Shown here: in pieces, positions 1 through 10,537 of the stretch
Position numbering within the stretch: position 1 is the first letter of the stretch
Layout: each line of letters starts with the position of its first letter
Assembly: GCA_033439265.1 (NCBI GenBank)
Contig: JAVTVX010000031.1
Span: 15,165,001 to 15,229,000, forward strand
From: Dillenia suffruticosa
Lineage: Eukaryota; Streptophyta; Magnoliopsida; Dilleniales; Dilleniaceae
Reading direction: 5' to 3'
DNA length: 64,000 nt
Program-made: the position numbers and the translations under genes
Notes under the pieces: generated by a model
Told to the model about the DNA's origin: nothing
Seen by the model: only the letters and a program-made list of their open reading frames with translations
Databases searched by the model: none

Positions 1-327
1 AGGGCCGGCCACCGAAGGAAGAATCGGTGCCGAAGGAGCAGGTACGGCCGCAGGTGCGGTCGCTGGAGTCTGTAGTGAAGGTGGTGGCATCTGCGCCCTA
101 TATCTACTGCACCACTCCTACCATTGTCTCAAGGCATCGAGTGGTGGTGGAGGAATCTCGGCTGTAGCAGCCGGTGGAGGTGCTGGGGGTGGCGCTGGTG
201 AGCGTGCTCGAGTAGAGGAAGCAACCTCTTGTACTCGTGGCGCCTCAGGTGCCCTAGGTGTATCAGGCACTGTAAGACCCTCAAGTGAGGCGAATCTAGC
301 ACCTCTCCTACCACGTCTAGGTGGCAT
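1..327 (-). pseudogene. gag N-terminus of gypsy element A (partial, premature stop)
   Basis: On the minus strand the Gag start MPPRRGRRGARFASLEG is nearly identical to the Gag of element B at 5506. Reading begins at 327 and hits an in-frame TAG at 118-120, where B has a glutamine codon (after DALRQW). Homology to B continues to base 1, so the gene runs off the left edge. Gag of this family forms the cytoplasmic virus-like particle. Codons are proline- and alanine-rich, as in B. The premature stop makes this copy non-functional as it stands. The rest of the element lies outside the window. Confidence 0.85.
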
Positions 328-603
328 AATTCTGCGAAAAAAAAATACATTGTCAACGGATAGAAATTAAGAGTTAGGGTTAGTTACTCCGTAACTAACC
401 CCCTAAAAATAAATGAACTATGATTTAAAACATCCGAATGCGAAGAAATGAGTTAGATGCGTTATGTATCTAACTCCATAAAATAGGCGAACTTATATGC
501 CTAAGGCCAAGTACGGGACTTTAAATAACCGTATGAAACTCTCTAATGCATTGAGAACTTTGCGTATACTTGGGAAAACTTTTATCTTTTCTCAGACCTA
601 GAC

Positions 604-615
604 GCTCTGATACCA
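604..615 (-). other. Primer binding site of element A (tRNA-iMet)
   Basis: The minus strand reads TGGTATCAGAGC, the usual plant primer binding site complementary to the 3' end of initiator tRNA-Met. It lies 7 bases inside the LTR end at 623, the same spacing as in element B. It fixes the orientation of A as minus. Confidence 0.85.
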
Positions 616-622
616 ATAGAAC

Positions 623-3106
623 TGTCACGCCCCAAACCGGGATCGTGAACAGCCGCCCGTTGCCCCTGAATGCCGGCTGTATTTTTATAGAAAATTGGGC
701 AGAACCTCCCCACAAATCGGAGGTTTCCCATGTACAATTATACCTGTATAATCCAAATCATCCTGTACAATACACAAATGTCCATCCCGGCCTCTCCAAA
801 ATCAACAAACACCACAGCCAACATTCAGAACAACGCAAGGCTATAAACAAACCTAGCCACAGACCTCTACTATCATGCCCAACTAGAGCATGAGCAGCCG
901 CTATACCGAGCGGACCTATGTTTATACGATATATATCACATTTCCCAAGTAACATTCAAGTACGTACAATCGCCTCAATGCAAATGAAATATGAGAGTTA
1001 AACTATACAGTCATCCCAAAATAAGTACATGGCCAACTACGGACCTCTATGTCAAGACCTCGCAGGGTCGAAACTAAATTAAAAGTAAATCTTACCGTCG
1101 GAAATACCAACTCCGCTCTAGAGCCTGTAACGTCGCTCTATCACAATAAACCTGTCTGAGGAAAGAAAATAGAGGGGTGAGTATCATGGGAAGATACTCA
1201 GTGAGTGAGGGGGGTAATATCAAGCATAAATAGCATAGGTGAACAATTGGAGTGTCAAATAATATCATTCGAAACAACAATTTACACTTCGCAGCAAAAC
1301 ATGCTATATTTATCATTTTGAAATCATTTAATCAAACACACGATAGCAAGCCTGTATGCATCCATTTAAAATCAAGTAATGTCAGAGCGAGCCAAAAATA
1401 GTCCTGGCAAAGGTCAACCGTGACCAAGGACAGGCGCGTCGGGGGTTTTATTATGCATAGACTTTGAAACGCTCTCTACCCCGACGTTGGCCATGAGCTC
1501 GCTGGGGCCAACTCATCAACGTGTATAGGACCCCGCCCGGTGCTAGACGGTGGCGTCACACACGTCCTCCCCCTACGTGGGTTCAACCGGCCGCGCCTAT
1601 AGCCTTTAGAATAAATGACGTTTGCGGATACCTCCTGCAGAAGCGTATCCGGGCAACCCGTGCCTCTACAAACGTCCTTCGTAGCTACGAAATATCATAA
1701 TATCACAAGGGCACAACGTCCCATAGTATCACAAGGGCACAACGTCCCAGGGCACAACGTCCCACGAGTATCATCACATCATCGCACAACTAGTAGGCAT
1801 CCAACCCACATAGTTCATCAAAAACATTTTTAAATTTGCGTGCCAATACGTCTCATCAAATTCATTTCAAAACAGCATATCAATACATTGGTATAAAATG
1901 AAATTTATACATTTTCAAATAATGGCACAATTATTGATTCATCTCAAACCATGGATGCATAGTCATTGCAAATATAATTCAAGACACTCCAAAAATCACA
2001 AAACAGATTTCCAAATTTAATATCACACGTCAACGAATGCATATCAAAGCGTGTTTTATCGAAAATGCGACAGAAAATACGTTTTACTATTTTATGCAAG
2101 AGATTAGAGTCCCACTCACCTATCTAGGGAGGGTGGTCACTCCCTATTTTTCAACGACTCTCCAAAAGACAAACCTAATCAAATCGTCAAATTTATAGCG
2201 ATTAAAACCCTAATAAGGGATTCTATCAATAAAATTTATTCATCTCTCACCTAGGGTTCCTCGGGTGTCAGACCTAGCTGTCGTTCGCCCGTCGGGTTGG
2301 TTTAAAACCTGTATTATTTCTCAAACTTCAGATGTATTAGAAACCACTAAATTTCTAACAGCAAACCATAGAACTTCAATCAATACAGTCGTTACCTGCC
2401 GTACAGAAGATGCAGGTGAGCTCTCGAAGGGGAACGCCGGTCGCGGGCTCGCGGGCCGTCACGGGCTCGCGGGCCGGTGGGCTGGCTGCTAGCGGGCTGG
2501 CCCGCTGGTGGCTCACGGGCTCTCAGCCCGGCTTGCTGGCCGCAGCGGGCTTCGCGGGATGCAGTGGGCCGCGGCTGGACTGGGCCTTGGGCCGCTGGTG
2601 GGCTGGCCCGCTCACGGGCTAGGGCTCGCTCTGGGTCACGAGCTGGGTCGCGCGCTGGCTCGCGCTGGGTCGCGAGCTGGCTCATGCTGGGACGTGAGCT
2701 GGGTCGCGCGCTGGCTCGTGCGCTAGCTCGCGCTAAGTCGCGAGCTGGGCCGCACGCTAGCTCGTGCTGGCTCACGGGAGATCGCGCACAAGGCTCGCGA
2801 TGGCTCGAGGTGGCAGCGTTCGCAGGAGATCGCGCGAATGCGCGCTGTGCAGAGGGTGAAGCGCTGGAGCGGGGTGCGCAAGTGAGCTCCCGAGCAGGCG
2901 TGGGCTCGCGCAGTGGAGCGCTCGGACAGTCGCGCACTCGGCTGGGCTAGCGCAGCTCGTAGGAGGTCGCGCTGCGCGGAGGAGAGAGGCTGCTCACGGG
3001 AGGCGCTTCAGCGGCGGCGATCGCGGGAGGAAGGCGAGGCGGTGGGCGGCGGAGGAGGAGAGTAGCGGCCGCGGCGGAGAAGAAAAAGAGAGAAGAGGGA
3101 AAGAGG

Positions 3107-3149
<43 letters not shown>

Positions 3150-3210
3150 TTAAAAAGAATTAGGGCTTTAAGCCCTAATTTTGACTTTTTTTTTTTTGTG
3201 CAGTGTTACA
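623..3210 (-). mobile_element. Complete 5' LTR of gypsy element A (2588 bp)
   Basis: In plus coordinates it starts TGTCACGCCCC and ends GTGCAGTGTTACA; on its own strand it is TGTAACACTGCAC...GGGGCGTGACA, so it has TG...CA ends. The same LTR recurs at 3211, 10538, 15141, 32971 and 44253. Internal landmarks are a (GA)n run near 3112-3146, a palindromic TTAGGGCTTTAAGCCCTAA near 3161-3179, a CpG-rich degenerate minisatellite (about 2440-2960) and short repeats of GGGACGTTGTGCCC (here reverse, near 1710-1765). Open frames in the minisatellite (Arg/Ala/Ser-rich) are compositional artefacts. No host gene is seen inside. Confidence 0.9.
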
Positions 3211-5211
3211 GCGCGACCCAGCTCGCGACCCAGTGCGAGCTAGCACGCGAGCCAGCGCACGACCCAGCCCGAGCTAGCGCGCGAGCCAGCGCGCGACCCA
3301 GCTCGCGACCCAGCGCGCGACCCAGCGCGCGACCCAGCTAGTGACCCAGTTCGGCCCGCGGCCCAGTCCGGCCCACGGCCCGCGAACCCACGACGACCCG
3401 TGACCCTCTGCGTAGATAAATTAATTCTCGATTTCATGTACGTACTAGGGTTTCGAAAATTATTGATAATTTGACTTAAATTTCTCACTTGTGTTTCAAA
3501 TGGTAAACATTACAGGTTTTAGACTAAGTTGACGGGCGAACGACAGCTAGATCTGAAACCCGAGGAACTCTAGGTGAGAGAAACGCACTCACTTCTAAGT
3601 GTGAATAAATTTTCCCTTATTAGGGTTTTATATGATATAAAAATTTACTGATTTGATTAGGTTTGTCTTTTGGAGACTTTTTGAAAAATAGGGAGTGACC
3701 ACCCTCCCGTATACTGTGAGTGGGACTCTAATCTCTTGCATAAAATAGTAAAACGTGTTTTCTGTCGTGTTTCCAATAAAACATGCTTTGATATGCATTC
3801 GTTTGACGTATGACATTGAATTTTAAATCTGTTTTGTGATTATTGGAGTGTCTTGAATTATATTTACAATGACTATGCATCCATGGTTTGAAATGAAACA
3901 ATAATTGTGCCATTACTTGAAAATGTATAAATTTCATTTTATACCGTTGCATTGATATGCTGTTTCGAAATGAATTGAAAAGACGTATTGGCACGCAAAT
4001 TTAAAATGTTTTTGATGAACTACGTGGGTTGGATGCCCACTAGTTATGTGATGATGTGGTGATACTTGTGGGACGTTGTGCCCTGGGACGTTGTGCCCTT
4101 GTGATACTATGGGACGTTGTGCCCTTGTCATACTATGATGATTCCGTAGCTACGAGGGGCGTTTGTAGAGGCACGGGTTGCCCGGATACGCTTCTGCAGG
4201 AGGTATCCGCAAACGTCATTTATTCTAAAAGCTATAGGCGCGGCCGGTTGAACCCACGTAGGGGGAGGACGTGTGTGACGCCACCGTCTAGCACCGGGCG
4301 GGGTCCTATACACGTTGATGAGTTGGCCCCAGCGAACTCATGGCCAACGTCGGGGTAGAGAGCGTTTCAAAGTCTATGCATAATAAAACCCCCGACGCGC
4401 CTGTCCTTGGTCGCGGTTGACCTTTGCCAGGACTATTTTTGGCTCGCTCTGACATTACTTGATTTTAAATGGATGCATACATGCTTGCTATCGCGTGTTT
4501 GATTAAATGATTTCAAATTGATAAATATATCATGTTTTGTTGCGAAATGTAAATTTTTGTTTCAAATGATATTATTTGACACTCCAATTGTTCACTTATA
4601 CTATTTATGCTTGATATTACCCCCCTCACTCACTGAGTATCTTCCCATGATACTCACCCCTCTCTTTTCCCTCCTCAGACAGGTTGATTGTGATAGAGCG
4701 GAGTTACAGGCTCTAGTGTGGATTTGTTGTTCTGACGGTGAGATTTACTTCTAATTTAGTTTCGACCCTGCGAGGTCTTGACATTGAGGTCTGCAGTTGG
4801 CCATGTACTTATTTTGGGATGACTGTATAGTTTAACTCTCATATTTCATTTGCATTGAGGCGATTGTACGTACTTGAACGTTACTTGGGAAAATGTGATA
4901 TATATTGTATAAACTTAGGTCCGCTCGGTATAGCGGCTGCTCATGCTCTAGTTGGGCATGACAGTAGAGGTCTGTGGCTAGGTTTGTTTATAGCCTTGCG
5001 TTGTTCTGAATGTTGGCTGTGGTGTTTATTGATTTTGGAGAGGCCGGGATGGCCATTTGTGTATTGTACAGGATGATTTGGATCATACAGGTATAATTGT
5101 ACACGGGAAACCTCCGATTTATGGGGAGGTTCTGCCCGATTTTCTGTAAAAATGCAGCCGGCATTCAGGGACAACGGGCGGCTGTTCACGATCCCTGTTT
5201 GGGGCGTGACA
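3211..5211 (+). mobile_element. 5' LTR of gypsy element B, left end missing
   Basis: Plus-strand LTR of the same family as A, ending ...TTTGGGGCGTGACA at 5211. It begins abruptly inside the CpG-rich minisatellite directly against the end of the A LTR, so about 0.4-0.6 kb of its start is missing. The simplest reading is that A inserted into this LTR and the missing part lies left of the window. In a 360-bp stretch (about 4441-4800) I compared by eye with the B 3' LTR, I counted 5 differences, all transitions. Confidence 0.88.
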
Positions 5212-5218
5212 GTTCTAT

Positions 5219-5230
5219 TGGTATCAGAGC
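5219..5230 (+). other. Primer binding site of element B (tRNA-iMet)
   Basis: TGGTATCAGAGC lies 7 bp after the LTR end. It would anneal to the 3' end of initiator tRNA-Met to prime minus-strand synthesis. The region 5231-5505 that follows is the untranslated leader; I see no gene in it. Confidence 0.85.
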
Positions 5231-5505
5231 GTCTAGGTTTGAGAAAAGATAAAAGTTTTCCCAAGTATACGCAAAGTTCTCAATGCTTTAGAGAGTTTCA
5301 TACAGTCATTTAAAGTCCCGTACTTGGTCATAGGCATATAAGTTCGCCTATTTTATGGAGTTGGATACATAACGCATCTAACTCATTACTTCGCATTCGA
5401 ATGTTTTAAATCATAGTTCATTTATTTTTAGGGGGTTAGTTACGGAGCAACTAACCCTAAATCTTGATTTCTATCCGTTGACAATGTATTTTTTTTCGCA
5501 GAATT

Positions 5506-6947
5506 ATGCCACCTAGACGTGGTAGGAGAGGTGCTAGATTCGCCTCACTTGAGGGTCTTACAGTGCCTGATACACCTAGGGCACCTGAGGCGCCACGAGT
5601 ACCAGAGGTTGCTTCCTCTACTCGAGCACGCTTACCAGCGCCACCCCCAGCACCTCCACTGGCCGTTACAGCCGAGATCCCTCCACCACCACTCGACGCC
5701 TTGAGACAGTGGCAAGAGTGGTGCAGTAGATATGGGGCGCAGATGCCACCACCGTCACTACAGACTCCAGCGACCGTACCTGCGGCCGTACCTGCTCCTT
5801 CGACACCGATTCCTCCTTCGGTGGCCGGCCCTTCCGTGTCTACTCCGACCGACGAGACATCGGCTACTTTGAGGCGCATCCACGAGCTCACTCAGTTGGT
5901 GAAAGAGTCTCGGCAGCTCGGATGCACAGACTTTTCAGGATCCAGTGATGCAGTAGCGGCGAAACACTGGATCAACAGGATTCGTAGGATCCTTACGGAT
6001 TTGGGGTTGTCAGAGGAGTTCAGATTGAGAGTTGCTGAGAGACTCCTCGACGGAGATGCCCTCTTGTGGTGGGAGGCTATCCGTGATAGTGCCACACAGA
6101 CCCTGCGGTGGGAGGACTTTTTACGAGAGTTCGACCGCAGGTACTTTACCCCGTTCCAGCAGGACCGGATGAGGACGGAGTTCCTGCACTTACGTCAGGG
6201 GACGAGGTCAGTTTCAGAGTACGAGGCTGAGCTTAGACGACTAGCGGCCTTTGTCCCCGATATGCTACACCAGCTCAGTTGAGGTTCAAGTTTGAAGATG
6301 GTCTCCAACTGAGCATCAGGAAATATATGACGGTGACTCCCTCTTTTACACTATCGGAGGTGATTGATTCAGCGTATCGGGCAGAGGAGATCGTCCGAGC
6401 GGAGGCGAGACAGAGGGAGAGTCACCAGAAGAGGAAGACTGGGTCACAGGGTGGACAGTCTTCGAAGAGGGGTAGAGGTTCTGGATATCCCGGAGGTTTT
6501 TCTAGCTTCAGACCAGCAGCACCGGGACAGGGACCTCGACCACAGGGCTTTGGGGCACCAGCCCCTAGTGTCTCTACACAGTCTATTACACAGAGACCGC
6601 CCTTCTGCTATAGATGCAACTGTCACCATGCCTTTGGGGCATGTAGAGCACCAGTTACTTGCTTCCAGTATGGGAAGCAAGGGCATATTAGGAGTGTCCG
6701 TCCCGATTTAGGTCGGGGAGGATCGACTTTACAGAGTCGTACTGGTACGTCTGGCACAGGCCAGCAGGGGGCACCTGCGCATTCAACTCTTACCGCTCCC
6801 CGGACTGCAGCCGGGAGTAATACAGTGCCAGGATCGTCGCGACAGCAGCCTAGGGCCCAGGCTCGTGTGTTTGCGATGACACAGGAGGACGCACAGGCAA
6901 ACCCTGATGTTATTATGGGTAATCCTCCCGCAGACCCCTCAGTGTAG
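5506..6947 (+). pseudogene. gag of gypsy element B (one frameshift)
   Basis: Gag of a chromodomain-bearing Ty3/gypsy element. The first frame (5506-6282, 258 aa) has a proline-rich N-terminus and the capsid-like helical region with the LLDGDALLWWEAI block. The frame then breaks near 6275-6282 and continues in the next frame (6279-6947, 222 aa) through basic, glycine-rich sequence and a zinc-knuckle region. The last CCHC box is degenerate (CX2Y...H...V instead of CX2C...H...C). The frame ends with TAG at 6945-6947 after an ALTQ-like block (AMTQEDAQ), which in relatives leads directly into protease. It is broken and not expected to make particles. Confidence 0.88.
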
Positions 6948-7109
6948 TACTTTTGTGTACTTTCTGTATGAGCTTATTGTATATCATGATGTCGATGTAC
7001 AGTTTTGACTAGTTAAAGCTTTAGAAGCTTAACTAGTTTGATATATATATATATTCGTTCACTTTTTCTTCGCATTTTAAATGCCGTTGATCTTCTTTCT
7101 TACTTTTAG
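6919..7109 (+). other. Candidate spliceosomal intron between gag and pol
   Basis: A T-rich 191-bp segment starts GTAATC and ends in a pyrimidine-rich stretch TTTCTTACTTTTAG. It sits exactly between the end of Gag and the start of protease and contains the gag stop codon. Removing it leaves the reading frame open across the boundary, with a glycine codon split 1/2 over the junction. Gag and protease are normally contiguous in this lineage at this point. It also holds a near-perfect hairpin (7008-7037). Only this copy of the region is present here, so a chance insertion with GT/AG ends cannot be excluded. Confidence 0.5.
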
Positions 7110-10100
7110 GTACCATGCGAATATTCGGTATCGATGTCCGTATTCTCATAGATACCGGGTCAAATTTTTCTTATGTGAGCGATACGTTCGCTTGTCATTC
7201 TGATAGACCTCTCACGCCACTTGATGCGGAGATTCTGGTAGTCACTCCTCTTGACAAGCATATCATTCGAGATACAGTCTATAGGGGCTGTGAGGTCGGA
7301 ATTGGGAGACAGTATTAGAGGCAGATCTGATTCCGCTCCATATCACGGATTTCGATGCCATCCTAGGGATGGATTGGCTGAGTTTACATCGGGCTTCCGT
7401 GGATTGTTTCACGAAGGAGGTTGAGTTTAGGAGGTCCGAGCAGCCACCGTTAGTATTCCGGGGCGAGAGACGAGTGTTGCCCCGCAGTATTATCTCTGTT
7501 ATGAAGGCCAGACGTTTGGTACGCCATGGTTGTGCGGCTTATCTGGCTTATGTTGTCGACACCACCGTTGAGGGACCGAGGCTTGAAGATGTCCCTGTGG
7601 TGCAAGAATTTTTAGATGTGTTCCCCGAGGAGCTTCCTGGATTACCACCAGTTCGGGAGTTCGATTTCGAGATTGATTTAGTACCGGGGACCAATCCTAT
7701 TTCTATTCCGCCATACAGAATGGCGCCTGCTGAACTGAGAGAGCTTAAAACTCAGTTACAGGAACTTCTGGACAAGGGGTTTATTCGTTCGAGCACCTCA
7801 CCTTGGGGCGCTCCGGTACTGTTTGTAAAGAAGAAGGATGGTACATTTCGGCTTTGTGTGGATTACAGACAATTGAACAAAGCCACCATCAAGAACCGAT
7901 ATCCCCTGCCTCGTATCGATGACTTGTTTGATCAGCTGCAGGGAGCTAAGGTTTTCTCTAAGGTTGATCTCCGTTCAGGTTATCATCAGTTGAGGATTCA
8001 GGCCGAAGATGTGCCCAAGACAGCTTTTCGCACCGATACGGCCATTACGAGTTTCTAGTCATGCCGTTTGGGCTGACTAATGCCCCAGCTGCTTTTATAG
8101 ATCTGATGAACCGAGTTTTTCACGACTATTTGGATCGGTTCGTCATCGTATTCATCGATGACATCTTGATATATTCACGGAGCGATGAAGATCATGTTCA
8201 GCACCTTCGGGTGGTATTACAGATACTCCGTGAGAAGCAGCTATATGCCAAATTCTCAAAATGTGAGTTTTGGCTAACACAAATCGGATTCTTGGGGCAC
8301 ATTGTCTCCGCGGAAGGTATTTATGTTGATCCGCGGAAGGTTGAAGCTATAGTGAAGTGGGAGCAGCCACAAACAGTTACCGAGATTCGTAGTTTTTCGG
8401 TTTGGCCGGGTATTACCGCAGATTTGTAGAAGGATTCTCCCGGATAGCTGCTCCGTTGTCGAGATTGACTCAAAAGGGGGTCAAGTTTGTTTGGGATGAC
8501 CGTTGTGAGGCAAGCTTCATGGAGCTCAAACAACGGTTAACATCCGCTCCTATTTTAGCCCTTCCCACTAGTAGTCTGGAGTATACAGTGTACAGTGATG
8601 CTAGCCGACAGGGATTGGGTTGTGTTCTGATGCAGGATGGTCGGGTTATTGCGTATGCCTCGCGACAGCTGAAGAAACACGAGGTTAACTACCCGACACA
8701 TGATTTAGAGTTGGCAGCCATAGTTTTCGCGTTGAAGATATGGCGGCATTATCTTTATGGGGTAACCTGCAGGGTATTTACCGACCACAGGAGTTTGAAA
8801 TATCTGTTTACCCAAAAAGAGCTGAATTTGAGACAGAGGAGATGGTTGGAGTTATTGAAAGACTATGATCTTATTATTGACTATCATCCGGGCAAGGCAA
8901 ACGTTGTAGCAGATGCTTTGAGTCGGAAGTCAGCATCATCCTCACAGTCGACAGAGAAAGCCTACCTTTCTTGTTTAGTGGGACTCCGAGCCTTAGGAGT
9001 CAGTTTAACTAACGATGATCAGGGAGGCTTATTAGCCAGATTTGAGGTCAGGCTGACTTTGTTCGACCGTATCAGGAAGCTCCAGAGTACGGATGAGGAG
9101 ATCCAGGGTATTGCAGATAGAGTCCGCAGAGCTGAGGGCGGAGACTTTAGAGTCCGTGATGATGGACTCATGGTATTTAGAGATAGAGTGTGTATTCCGG
9201 CCGATAGTGATCTTCGGCGTGCTATCCTTGAGGAAGCACATTCTTCTGCATATGCTATGCATCCCGGAGGTACGAAGATGTATCGGACCATCAGAGGTAG
9301 CTATTGGTGGTCAGACATGAAGAGGGATATAGCAGAGTTTGTGGTACGATGCTTGGTGTGCCAGCAGGTGAAGGCCGAACATCAGCGTCCAGCGGGCACA
9401 CTGCAGCCTCTTCCTATTCCTGAGTGGAAATGGGAGCATATTACTATGGATTTCGTGATGGGGTTACCGCGGACTTCTACAAGACATGATGCTATTTGGG
9501 TGATTGTCGTTCGACTCACCAAATCTGCACATTTTATCCCTATTCGCAGTGACTATCCCTTAGAGGCGTTGTCACGCCTCTACATTGATACCATAGTTCG
9601 ACTTCACGGGGTACCTGTGTCGATTGTTTCAGATAGGGACCCCAGGTTCACATCTAGGTTTTGGCCCAAATTACAGGAGGCATTGGGTACTAGATTGAAT
9701 TTCAGTACGGCAGATCACTCTCAGACGGACGGCCAGTCTGAGAGGACCATTCAGACCCTTGAGGACATGCTGAGAGCATGTGTGATGGATTTCCAGGGTA
9801 GTTGGGATCGGCACCTTCCACTAGTCGAGTTCGCATATAATAACAGTTATCAAGCCAGTATAGGGATGCCCCCGTATGAGGCACTATATGGCAGGAAGTG
9901 CCGCACCCCGATATGCTGGGATGAGGTCGGAGAGCGACGTCTCAGCAGCGTTGAGTTGATTGAACAAACAAAGGATAAAGTTAAGGTTATCCGTGAGCGG
10001 ATGAAAGCCGCCCAGGACAGACAGAAGACGTATGCTGATCGTAGGCGGCGACCTCTTGAGTTTGCTACGGGAGATATGGTTTTCTTGAGAATATCTCCCT

Positions 10101-10489
10101 GGAAGGGAGTTATACGGTTCAGGCAGCGGGGTAAGTTGAGCCCTAGATATATTGGACCCTTCCGTATCCTTGAGAGGGTCGGGAGTGTGGCATATAGATT
10201 GGAGCTGCCAGATGAACTATCCCGTATTCACGACGTATTCCATGTCTCAGTACTCAGGAAATACTTGACCGATCCTTCTCATGTACTTGAGCCTCCACCT
10301 CTTGAGTTGCGAGACGATCTTAGTTTTCCAGTTCAGCCCGTGGCTATTCTAGATCGACAAGTCAGGAAGCTACGGAGTAAGGAAATTTCATTAGTCAAAG
10401 TTTTGTGGAGAAGTGATCAGGTCAAGGAGGAGACCTGGGAGCAAGAGGAAGCTATGAGGAGTCAATACCCCCATTTATTTACAGTGTAG
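7110..10489 (+). pseudogene. pol of gypsy element B: PR-RT-RNaseH-INT-chromodomain, frameshifted
   Basis: Order is protease (LIDTGS motif near 7145), reverse transcriptase ([10 protein letters not shown]; catalytic FIDD near 8151-8162), RNase H (TVYSDAS near 8580), integrase (zinc region near 9235-9370, then the D, D and E of the core around 9448, 9635 and 9740) and a C-terminal chromodomain (about 10340-10480). Pol of this order with a chromodomain marks a Ty3/gypsy chromovirus, Tekay/Del-like. Frame breaks are visible near 7310, 8033 (one C lost relative to copy C) and 8395 (one base lost relative to C). The last 695 codons, from RNase H to the end, are open. Integrase also has odd replacements (IVVRLTK where copy C has IVDRLTK). 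It cannot be autonomous. Confidence 0.92.
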
Positions 10490-10518
10490 TTCTCTTTTAG
10501 TTTCGAGGACGAAACTTG

Positions 10519-10537
10519 ATTTTAGGGGGTTAGAAAA
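10519..10537 (+). other. Polypurine tract of element B
   Basis: The purine-rich TTTAGGGGGTTAGAAAA lies immediately before the 3' LTR (TGTAACACTG). It is the expected primer for plus-strand DNA. It follows the conserved trailer TTTCGAGGACGAAACTTGA, which also precedes the LTR of copy C. Confidence 0.75.

Noticed and set aside
2392-2950. Long overlapping Arg/Ala/Ser-rich open frames on both strands in the LTRs
   Set aside because: They follow the CpG-rich 12-14 bp repeats and change frame freely between copies; similar frames recur in every LTR copy at the same place with no conserved start or domain.
4073-4125. Regular GGGACGTTGTGCCC repeats as a possible CRISPR-like array
   Set aside because: Units are adjacent without unique spacers, lie in a plant LTR and have no cas-like genes nearby.
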